From Paralichthys olivaceus (taxonomy: Eukaryota; Chordata; Actinopteri; Pleuronectiformes; Paralichthyidae): 64,000 nucleotides of DNA. Every line of letters begins with the position of its first letter. Positions within the stretch are counted from its first letter, which is position 1. Both the position numbers and the translations under genes were made by a program. The stretch lies in contig NC_091102.1 in NCBI RefSeq assembly GCF_024713975.1, forward strand, positions 15,587,501 to 15,651,500. The letters are read 5' to 3'. The notes beneath the pieces are model-generated. The model was not told where the DNA came from. It made no database searches and was given only the letters and a program-made list of their open reading frames with translations. Below, in pieces: positions 12,448 to 23,951 of the stretch.

Positions 12448-14745
12448 AGGTGAAGGATGGAGGGGCACAGGGCCTGGGAGTTTTGGATCTATCAACCACG
12501 ATAAAAAAAAAATAGCTTTCTTTCTTTAAATTGCTATTTGGACATGTTTTCTTTCGATTGGATTTTTGTGTTATCAGGTCCTGGCACCAGTTCATGTTGT
12601 TGGACTCAAACAAACTCTGATTGATATTCAGTAGAAGTTGGATGAATTTTCAATATATTTCATTTTTGTTCTCTTTTTACTGTCATCATCAGACTGCCCT
12701 CACTCCTGGCTTTTGCATCTTTTTGGATCAAACAACTGGTGTCAATGGCCGTACCAGTCCCTGAACTGTAATGTCAGACTGGCGAAGTTACTTTTAATAT
12801 GAAATTCCCTTACTTATTATTGATTATATCCTTGATATTACAATTTGAATGTACTTCCTGTCTACTCTGGTGAGCGTAAAGGAAACGACTGATGGGTCAT
12901 GCAGTGTGGCAGTCTGTCCATGCTGCAGCAGAAAGGTCACACAGTGGGTTTGATCCCTACAGCAGCCACACTCTCTGACTGTGGCTTCATTCATCAGGGG
13001 AGCTGGGACCATACCATGTAGATTATAAATTAGCCTACTCTGCTTTTAGCTAAGGACTGAAATGCTTTAATACTGTTAAATATTGCAGAGTACAATCTCA
13101 CCGGTTTTTAATCTGAGGAATAATCCACCCATCTTGTGCCAAATGGTTGCCCAGAGATCCAAACTCCTTTTTTTCCTCCATTTTCTACTTTTTTTATTTG
13201 TAAATTTTCAGACTGAATATTTGCTCGCGTATTGAATGTTCACCCTGAAGCTGAATGAAGTTATGTATTGGTTTGCACAGCTATCCTAAAGGTTACAAGT
13301 GTTACAAATGACTGATCCACCACAGGATGACCCGAATATAAAGAGACCACACATGTGCACGCACACACAAACACACACACACACACTACAAGCACAGGCT
13401 TCCACTCTCTGTAATGGAGACACAACAGCTCATTGTTTGTCTCTGTGTGTGGTCTCCCATCAAAAAGACCTTTTAAGCTTTTAAGACATCCAAAGCACAG
13501 TTTCAAGGATCCAGCTATAATCCTTCAGAGTTAAAACAAATTTCCATGTTATTTTATCCTGGATAAAGATGACTGTACACATTCACACCTGTTTTTCAGC
13601 CCACTGTTACTGAATCTACCTTATTTTATGTTATTTCGCTCCGAAGTGTTGAATGGTTTTTACAGACTTAACATTTTAGAGTTTTTTAATGAATCATTAT
13701 TTAGTGTTAAAACACAGACGCATGTACTTTCTCTCCATATAAAAACAGTTGTATGAGTTTTGTGTGTTTGGTGAAAGCTCAGTGGTGTCACTACACAGCA
13801 GAGGTTGATTATTACAACTGACCTGATTACTTTTAATGGAGAAACTCAATGTTCACATGACCTCAATTAGTTAAAAAGCTCCTGCAAAAATATTTTCTAG
13901 AGTTACTGGAAAGCTTTTAATAGAAGAGCAGGATATCTCTCCACTAAATGCCTTTACCATTAAAATAGCACAAGCCAGAGGTGTATCTCAGGACTGACGG
14001 GCGTTCGTTCCTTTTTTTTGTAACCTGAGTAGCTTTTGAAATTTCAATGGAAACTCAAGTAGAAAAAGTAATCCACTGTTGAATGCAGCACATTTGAAGG
14101 CTGTGTTTTGAAACCAGAGCAGAAAAAAGGGTGTTTTTATGTCAAGGCCGTCGGCTGTAAGGCAGGATATGATTTCCAGAAGCTTTTGAATCTTGATCTA
14201 CATCACATTTTCTCTACATACATCACACAGCGATGTAAATGATGGAAAAATCCTGCAACAGTTTGACCTTAAAGATTTGGTACTGTTAATCTCTTAAGCT
14301 GTGTCTCATATCCACACATACTAACAGACACCATGTACCAATCCTCGTACTGTTAAAGCAGTCTGTATACAAGGAATGTCACATTTCCCATGTGAATGTA
14401 ATTACATACCTCAAACCCTGGTTAAAATTAGCATGTAGGACCCGTCTCTCCTCCATCATGCTTCTATCTAACAAGGCAAACACATAGTGTGTGCTGAGAT
14501 CTGCCAGTGTCAACGATACCAGACTGACCTGTTTGTGTTGTGCTACGTTTTCAGAAGGAATATGAGTGTGTTTGTGTGTATTTTTATCTGAACATATGCA
14601 ACCTACCAAGTAAACACAGACTGTTTTTGTAAAGGCATATTGTATTTATGGGGATACTCATGTTTTTTTGTCTTTTTTACTTGTTTTTTATCGAGATAAG
14701 CCTGTTGTACGTGTACAGTTTGAATAAAAGCGATAAGGTTTGTAA
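12448..14745 (+). other. Frizzled 3' UTR
   Basis: About 2.3 kb of AT-rich sequence between the stop codon and a canonical AATAAA at 14723-14728. It contains a short CA repeat (about 13360-13386) and several TTATTT/ATTTA-type AU-rich stretches that could affect mRNA stability. No other gene is seen in it. Confidence 0.6.
14723..14728 (+). terminator. Likely polyadenylation signal of the frizzled mRNA
   Basis: AATAAA within TTTGAATAAAAGCG, followed by a GT-rich stretch (AAGGTTTGTAATTCTGT), the usual layout of a cleavage site. It is preceded by a TTGTAC GTGTACAG palindrome. Confidence 0.6.
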
Positions 14746-14759
14746 TTCTGTCAGCACAC

Positions 14760-16535
14760 GCCTGGTATTTGTTTTTAAATAGATGCGGTAGCGCACAAGC
14801 AGTGATTCACCTTCATATCTCAGTTTACATGGCCCCTGTAAGGGTTTTCTGAACACCTTAGCTGAGCTGGCTCTTTATTTCTTTCACTAACCACATAAAG
14901 GTTAAGACACGTCAGCAGAAATACTTTTCATGCACCGTAAAAACACATGATTGTTAACACATTAGCAATGACACACAAAAATGTGAGGCAGTGAGCAGGG
15001 ACTGTGGCCAATGTGTGAACTACACAATTCTTGCACTCCTAGAAATGTGATCAGTCACCAAATTACACCTGGATTTGTGTTGTTTCTGTAACACAACAAC
15101 ACGCATAGCATTACTGCTTTTAACACACAACAAGGAAATATAGGAAACATGAAAGACATCATTTAACTAGCTGAGAGCAGTGCCTTGCTGTGCTGTTGGC
15201 TAAAATAGCCTCAACTCAGAGCAACACAACTTTCTGCCAAAAGCCCCCCAAATGTTATAAGAAAATAAAACCTGAAATGTCTGAACATGCTGGATTAGTT
15301 TGTGATCTTACAGTGCTCTCAGACCTACACACAAACACATTAATGAAAGAGGAGAACTCTCTCTTAAGAGGCCTGTGAACAGAATCTTTCCTGCAAAATA
15401 ATTTGACAAATGCAGGAAAGCACTGATGCAGAAACACCTATTAAAACTGCTAAGGGAAATAAAAAGTTAGACATTACAAATAATACCAGTGAAAACATGA
15501 ACATCAATAATACTAATTAGCCTCCTTGCTAATTGCCTGTGTTAATTAATTCTGCTGCCATAGACCTTATGAATATATAACCTGTCTGTTCCAGTTTTGT
15601 ATGAAATAAAAGATCCTACACCGCCATCTACTGGTAAAGATAAGTAGGTGCCTGCAAGAAGACGAATCCATCTTTTCTACTCTGCATTGAGAGAAATGTG
15701 ATGTTTCTTTAATATGTAAATGTCCCTGATCTTGACCTCCATGTGCTTCTACATGCAGTAGTCTGCTGGACTGCAGCTTCATAAGAAACTGTTAACTTTA
15801 CACTGTGACATTTACTTTACAGTTGTCTCCATTCATGGAATATACTGTTAGAAACAGAAGGTCGAGTTTTGAGAACAGGCAACTTTAGTCTTTGCTCCGA
15901 ATTGTGTTGTGAATTCAATTAAAAATACATAATATTAATCTACTAAGAAAGTGATATGGGCTCTTAATAAAATTACTTATTCAAAAGCAAGTATTTTTAT
16001 ACAGTACATACGTATATTAAGAAAAGCAATTTTTACACACAACACAGACACAAAAGATCCAACTGTGGTAAAAACACCAGGATAATAAACAGAAATCTTT
16101 ACACTGTGTTTTCTAACTGTGTGAAAAGAGACAGGAAGTCATATTTCAGCTGAATATAAAGTTTTGATCACTGCATTTGCAGTTTTTGAACACATGGAAA
16201 AAAGCTGGCCTCTGGTGGCCACAACTAGAAATGCATACAATGGTCTGGTAATTGGCTTTTAACAGACCTGTTCTGACTTAGATCATAAACTTTATATTAT
16301 TCAGTCTATTACATTTATTTTAACCAAAGCTCGCCCGTCTTTGTTTTAGATATATCTTTTATAGGTATAACATGGCAGCTAAACTGCAGAACTCAACAGA
16401 AAACATAATAAAAGTCCCTTTATTGGAATCTAAAAAAACATAAGCGGACACAGTGATGTGCTGACAATTATTTTATCCACAGATGAATTATAAAGTAACA
16501 GAACACTGACTGCAGCCTCCAGTCTACTGTGTGTT
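14760..16535. other. Intergenic, no gene seen
   Basis: AT-rich sequence with no exon, RNA gene or transposon that I can support. CGCCATCTACTGG near 15620 is a motif shared by many vertebrate repeats but is too short to classify. Confidence 0.45.
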
Positions 16536-16539
16536 GGCC

Positions 16540-16587
16540 CTGCACACACACACACACACATACATATATATGTATATATTTATATAA

Positions 16588-16622
<35 letters not shown>
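16540..16622. repeat. Compound CA / TA microsatellite
   Basis: (CA)n at about 16541-16560 runs into an imperfect then perfect (TA)n ending near 16620. Confidence 0.9.
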
Positions 16623-16624
<2 letters not shown>

Positions 16625-16829
16625 TTAACTTAATATATTTACACCTAGAAAACTTGAATAAGATGGGACTTGGTCAGGCCTGTCAATGGAAGTTAAATCA
16701 TAATGAAACTATGGTGACAGGAAGAAGTCAATACATAGGAGGGAGAGAGTTGGAGGATGTTGTGAGGAAGTTGTAAATGGTCAAAGATGCAGACGGATGT
16801 AAGAATTTGTCGTTAATGTGATGAAGTCT

Positions 16830-16938
16830 GTGTGTGCGTGTGTGTGTATGTGTGTGTGCATGTTTGTGTGCGTGCATGTGTGCGTGCATGTGTGCGTGCA
16901 TGTGTGCGTGCATGTGTGCGTGCATGTGTGTGTGCGTG
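16830..16938. repeat. GT-rich minisatellite with a ~12-bp unit
   Basis: Repeats of TGTGTGCGTGCA-like units (about six copies between 16856 and 16930) lie inside a GT-rich tract. The unit keeps an ATG and a CG phase, so it translates as short tandem VHVC-like peptides; these are not genes. Confidence 0.85.
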
Positions 16939-16946
16939 TCCTAGAC

Positions 16947-17434
16947 CAGGGGTTCCCAAACTTTTCCATGCCATGGCCCTCCAAACAGCATCAGCTTCTG
17001 GCCCGGGACCCCCTTTGCAAACCCACAGACAATGCTAAAAAATATGTAAAGAAACATCAATTTTAGAATGTTTTTTCTTACTTTGTTTAGCATTAGAATA
17101 TTATTAACTAACATGTATTCAACACTGTATTATATATTATATATATTATAAATGGCGCAAACCGGCAGGTCTACACACAACGTCATGATGTCATGAATGA
17201 TGTTTTGACTGGCAGGCAATCAGAAAGATGAGCATGGCAAATAACATCTAGATATGATATATTATTGTAAATTATATTTTCTAATAATGATTTAAATTTT
17301 TTAAATTATATTTTATGATAATGATTTTAAAAAAACGTAATTTTTTATAATAATGATTAAAAAAAATAATTAGATTATATTATTTTACTTTTGCAATTTT
17401 CTGAGGCCCGCGGCCCCCACTTTGAAAAACACTG
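16947..17434 (+). mobile_element. Non-autonomous hAT transposon (488 bp) with target duplication
   Basis: Starts CAGGGGTTCCCAAACTTTT and ends CCCACTTTGAAAAACACTG, so the ends are short imperfect terminal inverted repeats beginning CAG. The flanks are TCCTAGAC (16939-16946) and TCCTAGAT (17435-17442), an 8-bp target duplication with one mismatch, as expected for hAT. The interior is AT-rich without coding sequence. It is a MITE-like internally deleted copy that needs a transposase from elsewhere. The nearly intact duplication implies moderate age. Confidence 0.85.
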
Positions 17435-17804
17435 TCCTAGATTACCAGGCCTGCTGGGATACTGGAAAAGAGCTGATTAATAAAATGGTCAGAGGAAAGA
17501 GGATTGAAAGGAAGAGGATAAGATGGTCAAAGTGCAGGAAAAGAGCAAAGAAAGAAAAAAAGGAATGCAACAAAAAAAGACTAATTTTAAATAAGAGTTT
17601 TAGAAGTCTGCACTAATACAAAGTAAAGGAACACATCCATATGCAACACCATGAGGATGAATTGGAGAAATGAGTCAGGCCTAAACTGACTGTTAATCAT
17701 TGCATCAACCAATGTGTTGCATCAGTGTAACACCAGAGGGCCAATCACATAACAACACCTTGTATGATGGTACATTTACACAATGAGCTACTGTGTTTTG
17801 TTAA

Positions 17805-18467
17805 TGGTTCACTGTGTAGAATTTAGTGACATCTAATGGTGAAGTTGCAAATTGCAGCTGAACACCCCTCCCCTTCCAAACATGACAGAGAACCTGTGGT
17901 AGCTTCAGTTGTCATAAAAATGTAAAAGGTGTTTGGTTGGTCCAGTTTGAGCTACGGTAAAAAACATGGCGGCCTCTACTGAGAGAACCCCCTCCTAATG
18001 TAAATATAAAGTAATTAAAGGTCCAGTGTGTAAGATTTAGGTGAAAGGGAACTATTGGCAGAAATTTAATGTAGAATAATCCTCATGATGTTTTCACCAG
18101 TTTGTTTCATCTAAATTGTATGAATTGTATTTTTCTTTACCCCAGAAAAGGCCCTTTATATTTATATATATTTATTCAAATACTTTACATCGGGAGGACC
18201 CTCTCTACAGAGGCCGCCATGTTTTTTACAGTAGCTCAAACTGGACCAACCAAACACCTTTTACATTTTTATTACAATTAAAGGCTGCCACAGTTTCTTC
18301 TTCATGTTTGGGAGAGGGTGAGGTGAGGGGTGTTCAGCTGCAACATGCAATTTCAACACTAGATATCACTAAATTCTACACACTGTACCTTTAAATACAA
18401 ACCGTCCATTATTGGGTAAAGAAAACAAAAATTTCTACAATTTACATGAAATACACTTGTGAAAACA
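17805..18467 (-). mobile_element. TTAA-type MITE, interrupted by a second copy
   Basis: Reverse-oriented copy of a repeat family also found at 18019, 23952, 27008 and 45828. It begins after TTAA (17801-17804) with TGGTTCACTGTGTAGAATTT. It runs to 18014, is broken by the insert at 18019-18390, and resumes after 18394 (ATACAAACCGTCC ... TTGGGTAAAGAAAAC ... GTGAAAACAT). Past about 18467 the text changes to one ending GAACTATCCCTTTAAG (about 18523), which looks like the end of a different common fish MITE. The expected far end of this family is therefore lost or replaced. Confidence 0.7.
18019..18390 (+). mobile_element. TTAA-type MITE, complete copy nested in another
   Basis: 372-bp element with terminal inverted repeats AGGTCCAGTGTGTAAGATTT and, reversed, AGGTACAGTGTGTAGAATTT. 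It is flanked by TTAA on both sides (18015-18018 and 18391-18394). It has no coding sequence. TTAA duplication is a hallmark of piggyBac and Kolobok transposons; which of the two mobilised it cannot be told from 372 bp. Confidence 0.8.
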
Positions 18468-18524
18468 TAGTGATGAGTAGATGATGAGTGAATTTTAATT
18501 ATTGCGAGAACTATCCCTTTAAGA

Positions 18525-20335
18525 CATTGTTTCTTTATCACCCTGTACTGTTCAAAGATGTACAAAATAAAAAGCATTGCAACTAATCTTAATGGCTGTT
18601 TGTTTGGATTTATGCATCAAAGAACTGGAGACACAGTGTGAAAAACATGATTTAAAAGGTTCCATTATTACGGTGTAAATAAAAGCATGATGCATTCAGG
18701 TTACACTGTGCAACATCTGTGTTTGACCCTTCCAGTGTCTGAGTTAAAAGTTTATCTTTGGTAAACAGTGGCCTGAGACACTGAGGGGCATCAACCAACA
18801 CATTTCCCCTGAGAGGGCCTGATGTGCTCCGTCCATACACATGAGATTTCTGTGTTATTGATGAAATACAGGCTGATGTAATGCTCATCTATCTTGATGC
18901 AATGTCACAGAGACACAGAAGTACAGAGTAAACAGGATGATTAGGCCTCAGGGTCATTAGTCCACTGGACCTTTTTATCCCTTGGACATCAATTTACTGT
19001 CTGTTATGCCCTGAGACAAGTGGTCTCCATGCAGATGCAACTGTGCTCAAACTCCCTTTCCACTGAGAGATGGTCACTGTTGTTAGAGACTGGAGGCTAA
19101 GGCCCAGACAAACGTATTAGTACTGATCTACAGCAACATTAATTTAGTGAGAAACACCTTCAACTCTATGATCAACCTCTGTACTTTCTGCCAAAAGCTT
19201 GTAGAAGTTGGGTTTGATATAGCCCCCCCCCAGGATCCTCAGAATGCCCTCTGAGCTCAAGACAAAGTCTAAACAAAAGCAACCAAAATCCTTATTGTGG
19301 CATGGTCATACCAGCAAAATAAAAATAAAGTAAAATTTCCGACAAACATTGTTTACTGTGGCGGCACATAAGGTTAAGTTAACTTAAGCTTTGGTAGACG
19401 TTTGATGTCAAACTGCTATATTTAAATTGCCAACTAAACTCTTGTGATAGTGCTGATCTTATCTGAGAAACGATAACAGTCCATAATAGAGGAATTGGAC
19501 TATAAATTATCTTAGTTTACTGTCTGAGAGTAAGAGTCAAAGTAATCAGTGGCACCTTCTGGCACCATCTCAGCATACACCAGTGGATTTTGGCATTTCC
19601 TGGTCACCTTCTGTACTTATAATAAACTGTAATATAATAAAGTCTAATTATTTGGCACATTTTATGCAGGAAATGCAATTCATGCTGTTTCATACTGTGG
19701 ACAAGCTCCTTATTTGTTCACTCAGGTTTCAGATGCTGAGCCCTCACAAACTGTTTGGATCGTTCCTGTAACAGCTGCTTTGCAGAAACACTAAACAGTA
19801 ACAATAGGTGGATATCTCAAATTCATCCTCTCACTTGCTTAAATATAATTTCAATTTCTTGAAATCATACATTATAATCTTTTTGATGTGATGATTAAAA
19901 TTAATTTCTCCCTCCTTTCGCAGTCCTCTCTACAGTACGCACATCAAAAATCTATCTCACTGAGACTAAATGAATGGAAAGATGCTAAGTCTCAGTGCAC
20001 CATGTGATTGATTCACAGTGGTTTCAGTTTCAGAGGACAAGAGAGAAACAGAACAGCCAGTGGTAATAATCTGAAAAGGGTGCACTGAGTCTCCTGGGAA
20101 TCAGGGACAGTCGTTGGCCTCCCGCCAAGTGGAGGGGGTTGGCAATGAAGCAGGATGGAGGAGGCGGACGCAGCACTGACCCTGACCTGGCCAGGAGATG
20201 TTCTAGCAGCTGAGTCCACCGCTACACCTGTGCCTGGAGGGCCTCCAACTGCCGTCTCCTCACCACCTCCTTCTCCCCTTGCATGGCAGCAAATTCCTCC
20301 ACCGTTTGGGGCAGAGCAGCCACCTTTTATCCCAA
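18525..20335. other. Intergenic, no gene seen
   Basis: No supported exon or repeat. A GC-richer block at 20080-20340 has open frames in both directions with proline-rich translations, but no recognisable domain or start context. Confidence 0.4.
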
Positions 20336-20336
20336 A

Positions 20337-20470
20337 ATCCTTTATGATCTAAAGTTCAACTTTTACAATCTTTCTTATACTGGTAAACCTGTTGCAGATC
20401 TTGGTTGTATACTCCTATCCAGCAAGTGATTTTTCTATTCTAGCTCTGATGGTCTATGACAGGGACGATC
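20337..20470 (+). pseudogene. Olfactory receptor fragment (TM2 end to TM3)
   Basis: TGCAGATCTTGGTTGTATAC and TTTTCTATTCTAGCTCTGATGG then CTATGACAGG match, with few changes, the part of the OR at 21117-22064 around 21407-21475 that encodes LLQIFVLYSS and FSILALMAYDR. Here the motif reads LMVYDRD. Homology fades upstream of about 20337 and right after 20470, so only a scrap remains. It shows the cluster once extended further left. Confidence 0.75.
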
Positions 20471-20944
20471 ACTTCAACTCTCATTCACACAAACTTTAAA
20501 GTCTCTCATCAACCTGTAGTGTAGCTCCAATCTGCATGTGTTTTTATTGAGGAAGCCGGAGTGCCGACCTGACCAAGCTGAGATTTGAACTGAGAACCTT
20601 CCTGCTGTGATGCATCAGGTAAATCTTTAAACTGAATGACATTCCTATCCGTCTCAGCGGTGGCTTGTCTTCATGTGCTCTGAGTTTTTTCTTCATTTTT
20701 AGTTGCCAATTAAAAAGCAAAAAATATTACTTGAAGGAGAGGGTAATAACCACTAATGTTTTTTTGGATTTGGACGTACTGTAGATACTGCATCTGACAA
20801 TATGTGTGAAAATATGGGAAATGATCTCGACAAAAAGGCTTCATTTTCTTTTAGAAAGCTGGGTGAAAGAAATTAAGACAATTAGTTCCCTCAGCTCGAT
20901 GTGACGTCAGGACTCTAACTCTCTGTCAGACGCCTACATGTGAA

Positions 20945-20972
20945 TAGGGGCTGTCCCCTATGAAATATAAAT
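20945..20972 (+). promoter_or_regulatory. Palindrome plus TATA-like box upstream of the first OR gene
   Basis: TAGGGG CTGT CCCCTA (20945-20960) is a perfect 6+6 inverted repeat, followed six bases later by TATAAAT (20966-20972). The ATG of the OR gene is 145 bp downstream. Spacing fits a core promoter with a short leader. The palindrome is not the classic Olf1/EBF order (CCC then GGG), so the binding factor is unknown. Confidence 0.4.
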
Positions 20973-21116
20973 CCCTGACTCAGCCGTGTGCAACACCAAA
21001 GCGACTGAGCACACACACCACTGACAGACAGTAAACGTTTCTTCTGCTTTTCAGTGCACCGCCTCCTGCATACATACAGTCTGAGAGTGTGTTTTGTGTT
21101 GGAGGATCCCTTCAAA

Positions 21117-22064
21117 ATGATCAATCCTGCTGGTATCGTTGTATTTTCACTGTCTGGCTTCAATGCAACAGTCAACTACAGAGCCACACTTTTCTCTCTC
21201 ACTCTATTATCTTATTGTGCTATTCTGCTGGTTAATGTGTCTCTCGTTGTTATCATAGCACTGGATCGAACCCTACATGAACCCATGTATATTTGTTTGT
21301 GTAGTTTGTGCATCAATGCGATCTATGGGACGACAGGCTTCTATCCAAAGTTTGCCTTCGATCTTCTGTCTGATATAAAGGTGATATCGTATGCGGGATG
21401 CCTTCTGCAGATCTTTGTGTTGTACTCCTCTGCAAAAATTGATTTCTCTATTCTAGCTCTGATGGCCTATGACCGATATGTGGCCATATGTCTGCCACTG
21501 AAGTACCACAGCCACATGTCTGTCCGGAGGACTGCTTTATTAGTGTGTCTGTCCTGGCTCGTTCCTCTCTCCAATGACATAGTGATTGTAGTTTTGGCAT
21601 CCAACCTGAGACTGTGTGGCTCTCAGATACAAAAACTCTACTGTGAGAATTGGGCTATTGTCAAACTTGCTTGCGGTGCAACAACGGTAAACGATATTGT
21701 TGGACTGATTGTGATTTCTGTCTACATAGGGCACGTCCTCTTCATCTTGAATTCATATGTGCAGGTGGTGAGGTCGGCTTTAAAATCAAAAGACAGCGTG
21801 AGGAAGTTCACACAGACATGTGTGCCACATTTGTTGTGTTTGCTTAATGTCACTGCTGCTTTGCTTTTTGACGTCATGTACTCGAGGTATGGATCATCGT
21901 CTGTGCCGCAGAGTCTAAAGAACTTTATGGCCATACAGTTTCTCCTGATCCCCCCTCTAATCAACCCTATTATCTACGGGCTGATCCTGACTAAAGTTAG
22001 AAAAAGAATAATCTCCTTGTGCGTGACGGCAGGTCAAAGATTTAAACTGCGACTGAAGGTTTGA
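21117..22064 (+). CDS. Olfactory receptor (fish, seven-pass GPCR)
   Basis: Intronless 315-aa receptor of the teleost OR family, which couples to the olfactory G protein in sensory neuron cilia to detect waterborne odorants. Seen: N-glycosylation site NAT near residue 16, LHEPMY (53-58) after TM1, GFYPKF and SYAGCLLQ leading into TM3, MAYDRYVAIC (116-125), KFTQTCVPHLL at TM6 and NPIIYG in TM7. The start is the first ATG of the frame (21117); the open frame upstream has no ATG. The C-tail is slightly long, ending FKLRLKV. About 40-50% of residues match the array genes downstream, so it is an older paralogue. Its closest relative in the window is the scrap at 20337. It appears functional. Confidence 0.92.
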   Translation: MINPAGIVVFSLSGFNATVNYRATLFSLTLLSYCAILLVNVSLVVIIALDRTLHEPMYICLCSLCINAIYGTTGFYPKFAFDLLSDIKVISYAGCLLQIFVLYSSAKIDFSILALMAYDRYVAICLPLKYHSHMSVRRTALLVCLSWLVPLSNDIVIVVLASNLRLCGSQIQKLYCENWAIVKLACGATTVNDIVGLIVISVYIGHVLFILNSYVQVVRSALKSKDSVRKFTQTCVPHLLCLLNVTAALLFDVMYSRYGSSSVPQSLKNFMAIQFLLIPPLINPIIYGLILTKVRKRIISLCVTAGQRFKLRLKV

Positions 22065-22639
22065 TATGCAGTATGTATTTGACAACGGTTGATTCGTGTT
22101 TGTGATTGTCACAACTCATCAACAAATAATAATACATTTTTCTTTTATATTTGTGTTTGTATGTGTAAAAGTTTTAACATTCAAATAGGATGTAAAAGGT
22201 GGAGGATGAGGTGTTTAAAGTCTGCTCCTATCCTGCGTATCAGAAAATATTTCTCCATTTATAAATTGATTTAGTGACAAAGTTAATATTAGTATTGAAC
22301 ATTCATCAAACCTACAGAAATAAAAGGACCATGTTCTTTTCGGAGGAACTGCTTTAGTTTTTCTGGCCTCAGGCTTCGGTCAGTGAAACTAAATGTGTTC
22401 AGTAATAAGAGCTAACAGACATTATTTCAATATATTGATAAACTAATATTATTGCAGGAGGCCCAACATTACACGTTGAAACAAACCTGTGCTCTTGTGT
22501 TGCCTGAAGACAGATCAGTAGTGGAACCTGTTCAATTCTCTGAGGACATGCTTGAGGCCTGTCGACTGGAGTGCAGGCTAAGATCTGTAGGCTCACAGAC
22601 TGGTATGGATGGATTGTAGGTAGTTGACTCACTTATTTC

Positions 22640-22775
22640 TCCTTTACTTTATTATATTATTGTGCAATTTTGGTGTTAAACAATAATATATGATTAAAAC
22701 CTACATGAACCCATGTGTTTGGACAACATGTGCATCAGTGGACTTCATAGGACTACAGGTCTATACAGTATGTGT
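22640..22775 (+). pseudogene. Olfactory receptor fragment (TM1 to TM2)
   Basis: TTTACTTTATTATATTATTG and AAAACCTACATGAACCCATG, then TGCATCAGTGGACTTCATAG and GGACTACAGG, align in order with OR segments encoding LTLLYYC, NLHEPMY, CINGLYG and GTTG. Deletions between blocks and loss of frame make it dead. It lies 0.6 kb after the intact OR and is not part of it. Confidence 0.7.
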
Positions 22776-22779
22776 TCAT

Positions 22780-23950
22780 TTGTGTTATGCAGGGTTCAGA
22801 AAAATCTATATTTATGTCTGATGAGTAAAAAAATTAAGACAATGAACCCATCAAAACATGTTACACATATGTAAGTGTTGTTTTGTAACGTTTTAGTTAA
22901 TGTTTTTATGTGTGTGCTCTTAATCAATGTGACGCATCGAAAAAAACCTCATCTTCTTCATCTCATCTGTTTTAATTATTCTAGATAAGATGCGTTTGCA
23001 GGATGAAGGCAAACTGTAGAAACCTACAATTCAGCTGATGCTAATGCTCGCTTTTTTTTCCTTAATAATCTTAGTTTAACATTTAAAATCCCCAACTCAG
23101 TGTTACATAGTTCACTGTCGTTACTCATATTTTTAGCAATTATTTTCTCACATAAGATTAGGTTATGCTCTGTAGTTGAAGTTTCTAGGAATTTAATGAA
23201 TGTCAATGTAAATTTCCCCTAAAATTACAAAAGCGAACATGTTTGCTTGTATGTGTCTATGTGTGTATATTTTTTACAATCACAATAATAAAATATATCC
23301 TAATTACCATTCACCATACTGACTTGTGTATTACCACCACGTTCAGAGGCCCAATGCACGTGGGTATCATTACTGTGATGACCCTTGTGTGTGTCGGTGG
23401 AAAACAACAAGGCCTCAGGGAACAGGGCTGGCTTCAGCTAACTAATGATGATCCAATGGTCATTGTACACTGACCTCATGGGACGAAGTGTTAAACACAA
23501 TATTTTGTCATTTATTTTAAACAGTGCTGTTATTCTCATTTTACATTGAATTTAATAGTTTATGCCAAAAGCTGTCAAATTTCTTCACTCACAGGGAACC
23601 ATGTTGTTGGTGTTCAAGGACTCACATACAGTATGCAGTTATTATTGTGGTCAGTACATACAGACAGACCCTGAAGTCAGTATCTTACTAACTGACTAAA
23701 ACTGGAAATAAAAACGTTACAACCACGCCAATGTTGATTTTCTTTTGATAATGTTTCAGTAAATTCAACTATCAAATCTTTATTCTTAGTATTGGTCTTA
23801 ATTGATCTGGTTGGTTACTGAGAAAAACACAAAACCCAGAAACAAAACAATTAAACCCATCAACAATTATTTGCAACAGACCTGTCTCTATGTATAATAA
23901 GCTACACACTGCCCATAGTACGGTGTCCCTGAGAGCTCAACACACTGCAC
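22780..23950. other. Intergenic between OR genes
   Basis: AT-rich, with no further OR block, exon or transposon that I can support. Confidence 0.4.
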
Positions 23951-23951
23951 A

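Noticed and set aside
11548-12495. A 315-codon antisense open frame and other long frames overlapping the frizzled CDS
   Set aside because: They are by-products of the GC-rich frizzled codons; the translations are low-complexity and have no domain.
16856-16935. Short regular repeats that might suggest a CRISPR-like or coding repeat
   Set aside because: The units are direct GT-rich minisatellite repeats without spacers, in a vertebrate genome.
20013-20352. Proline-rich open frames in a GC-richer block
   Set aside because: No recognisable domain, splice pattern or sister copy; both strands are open only by composition.
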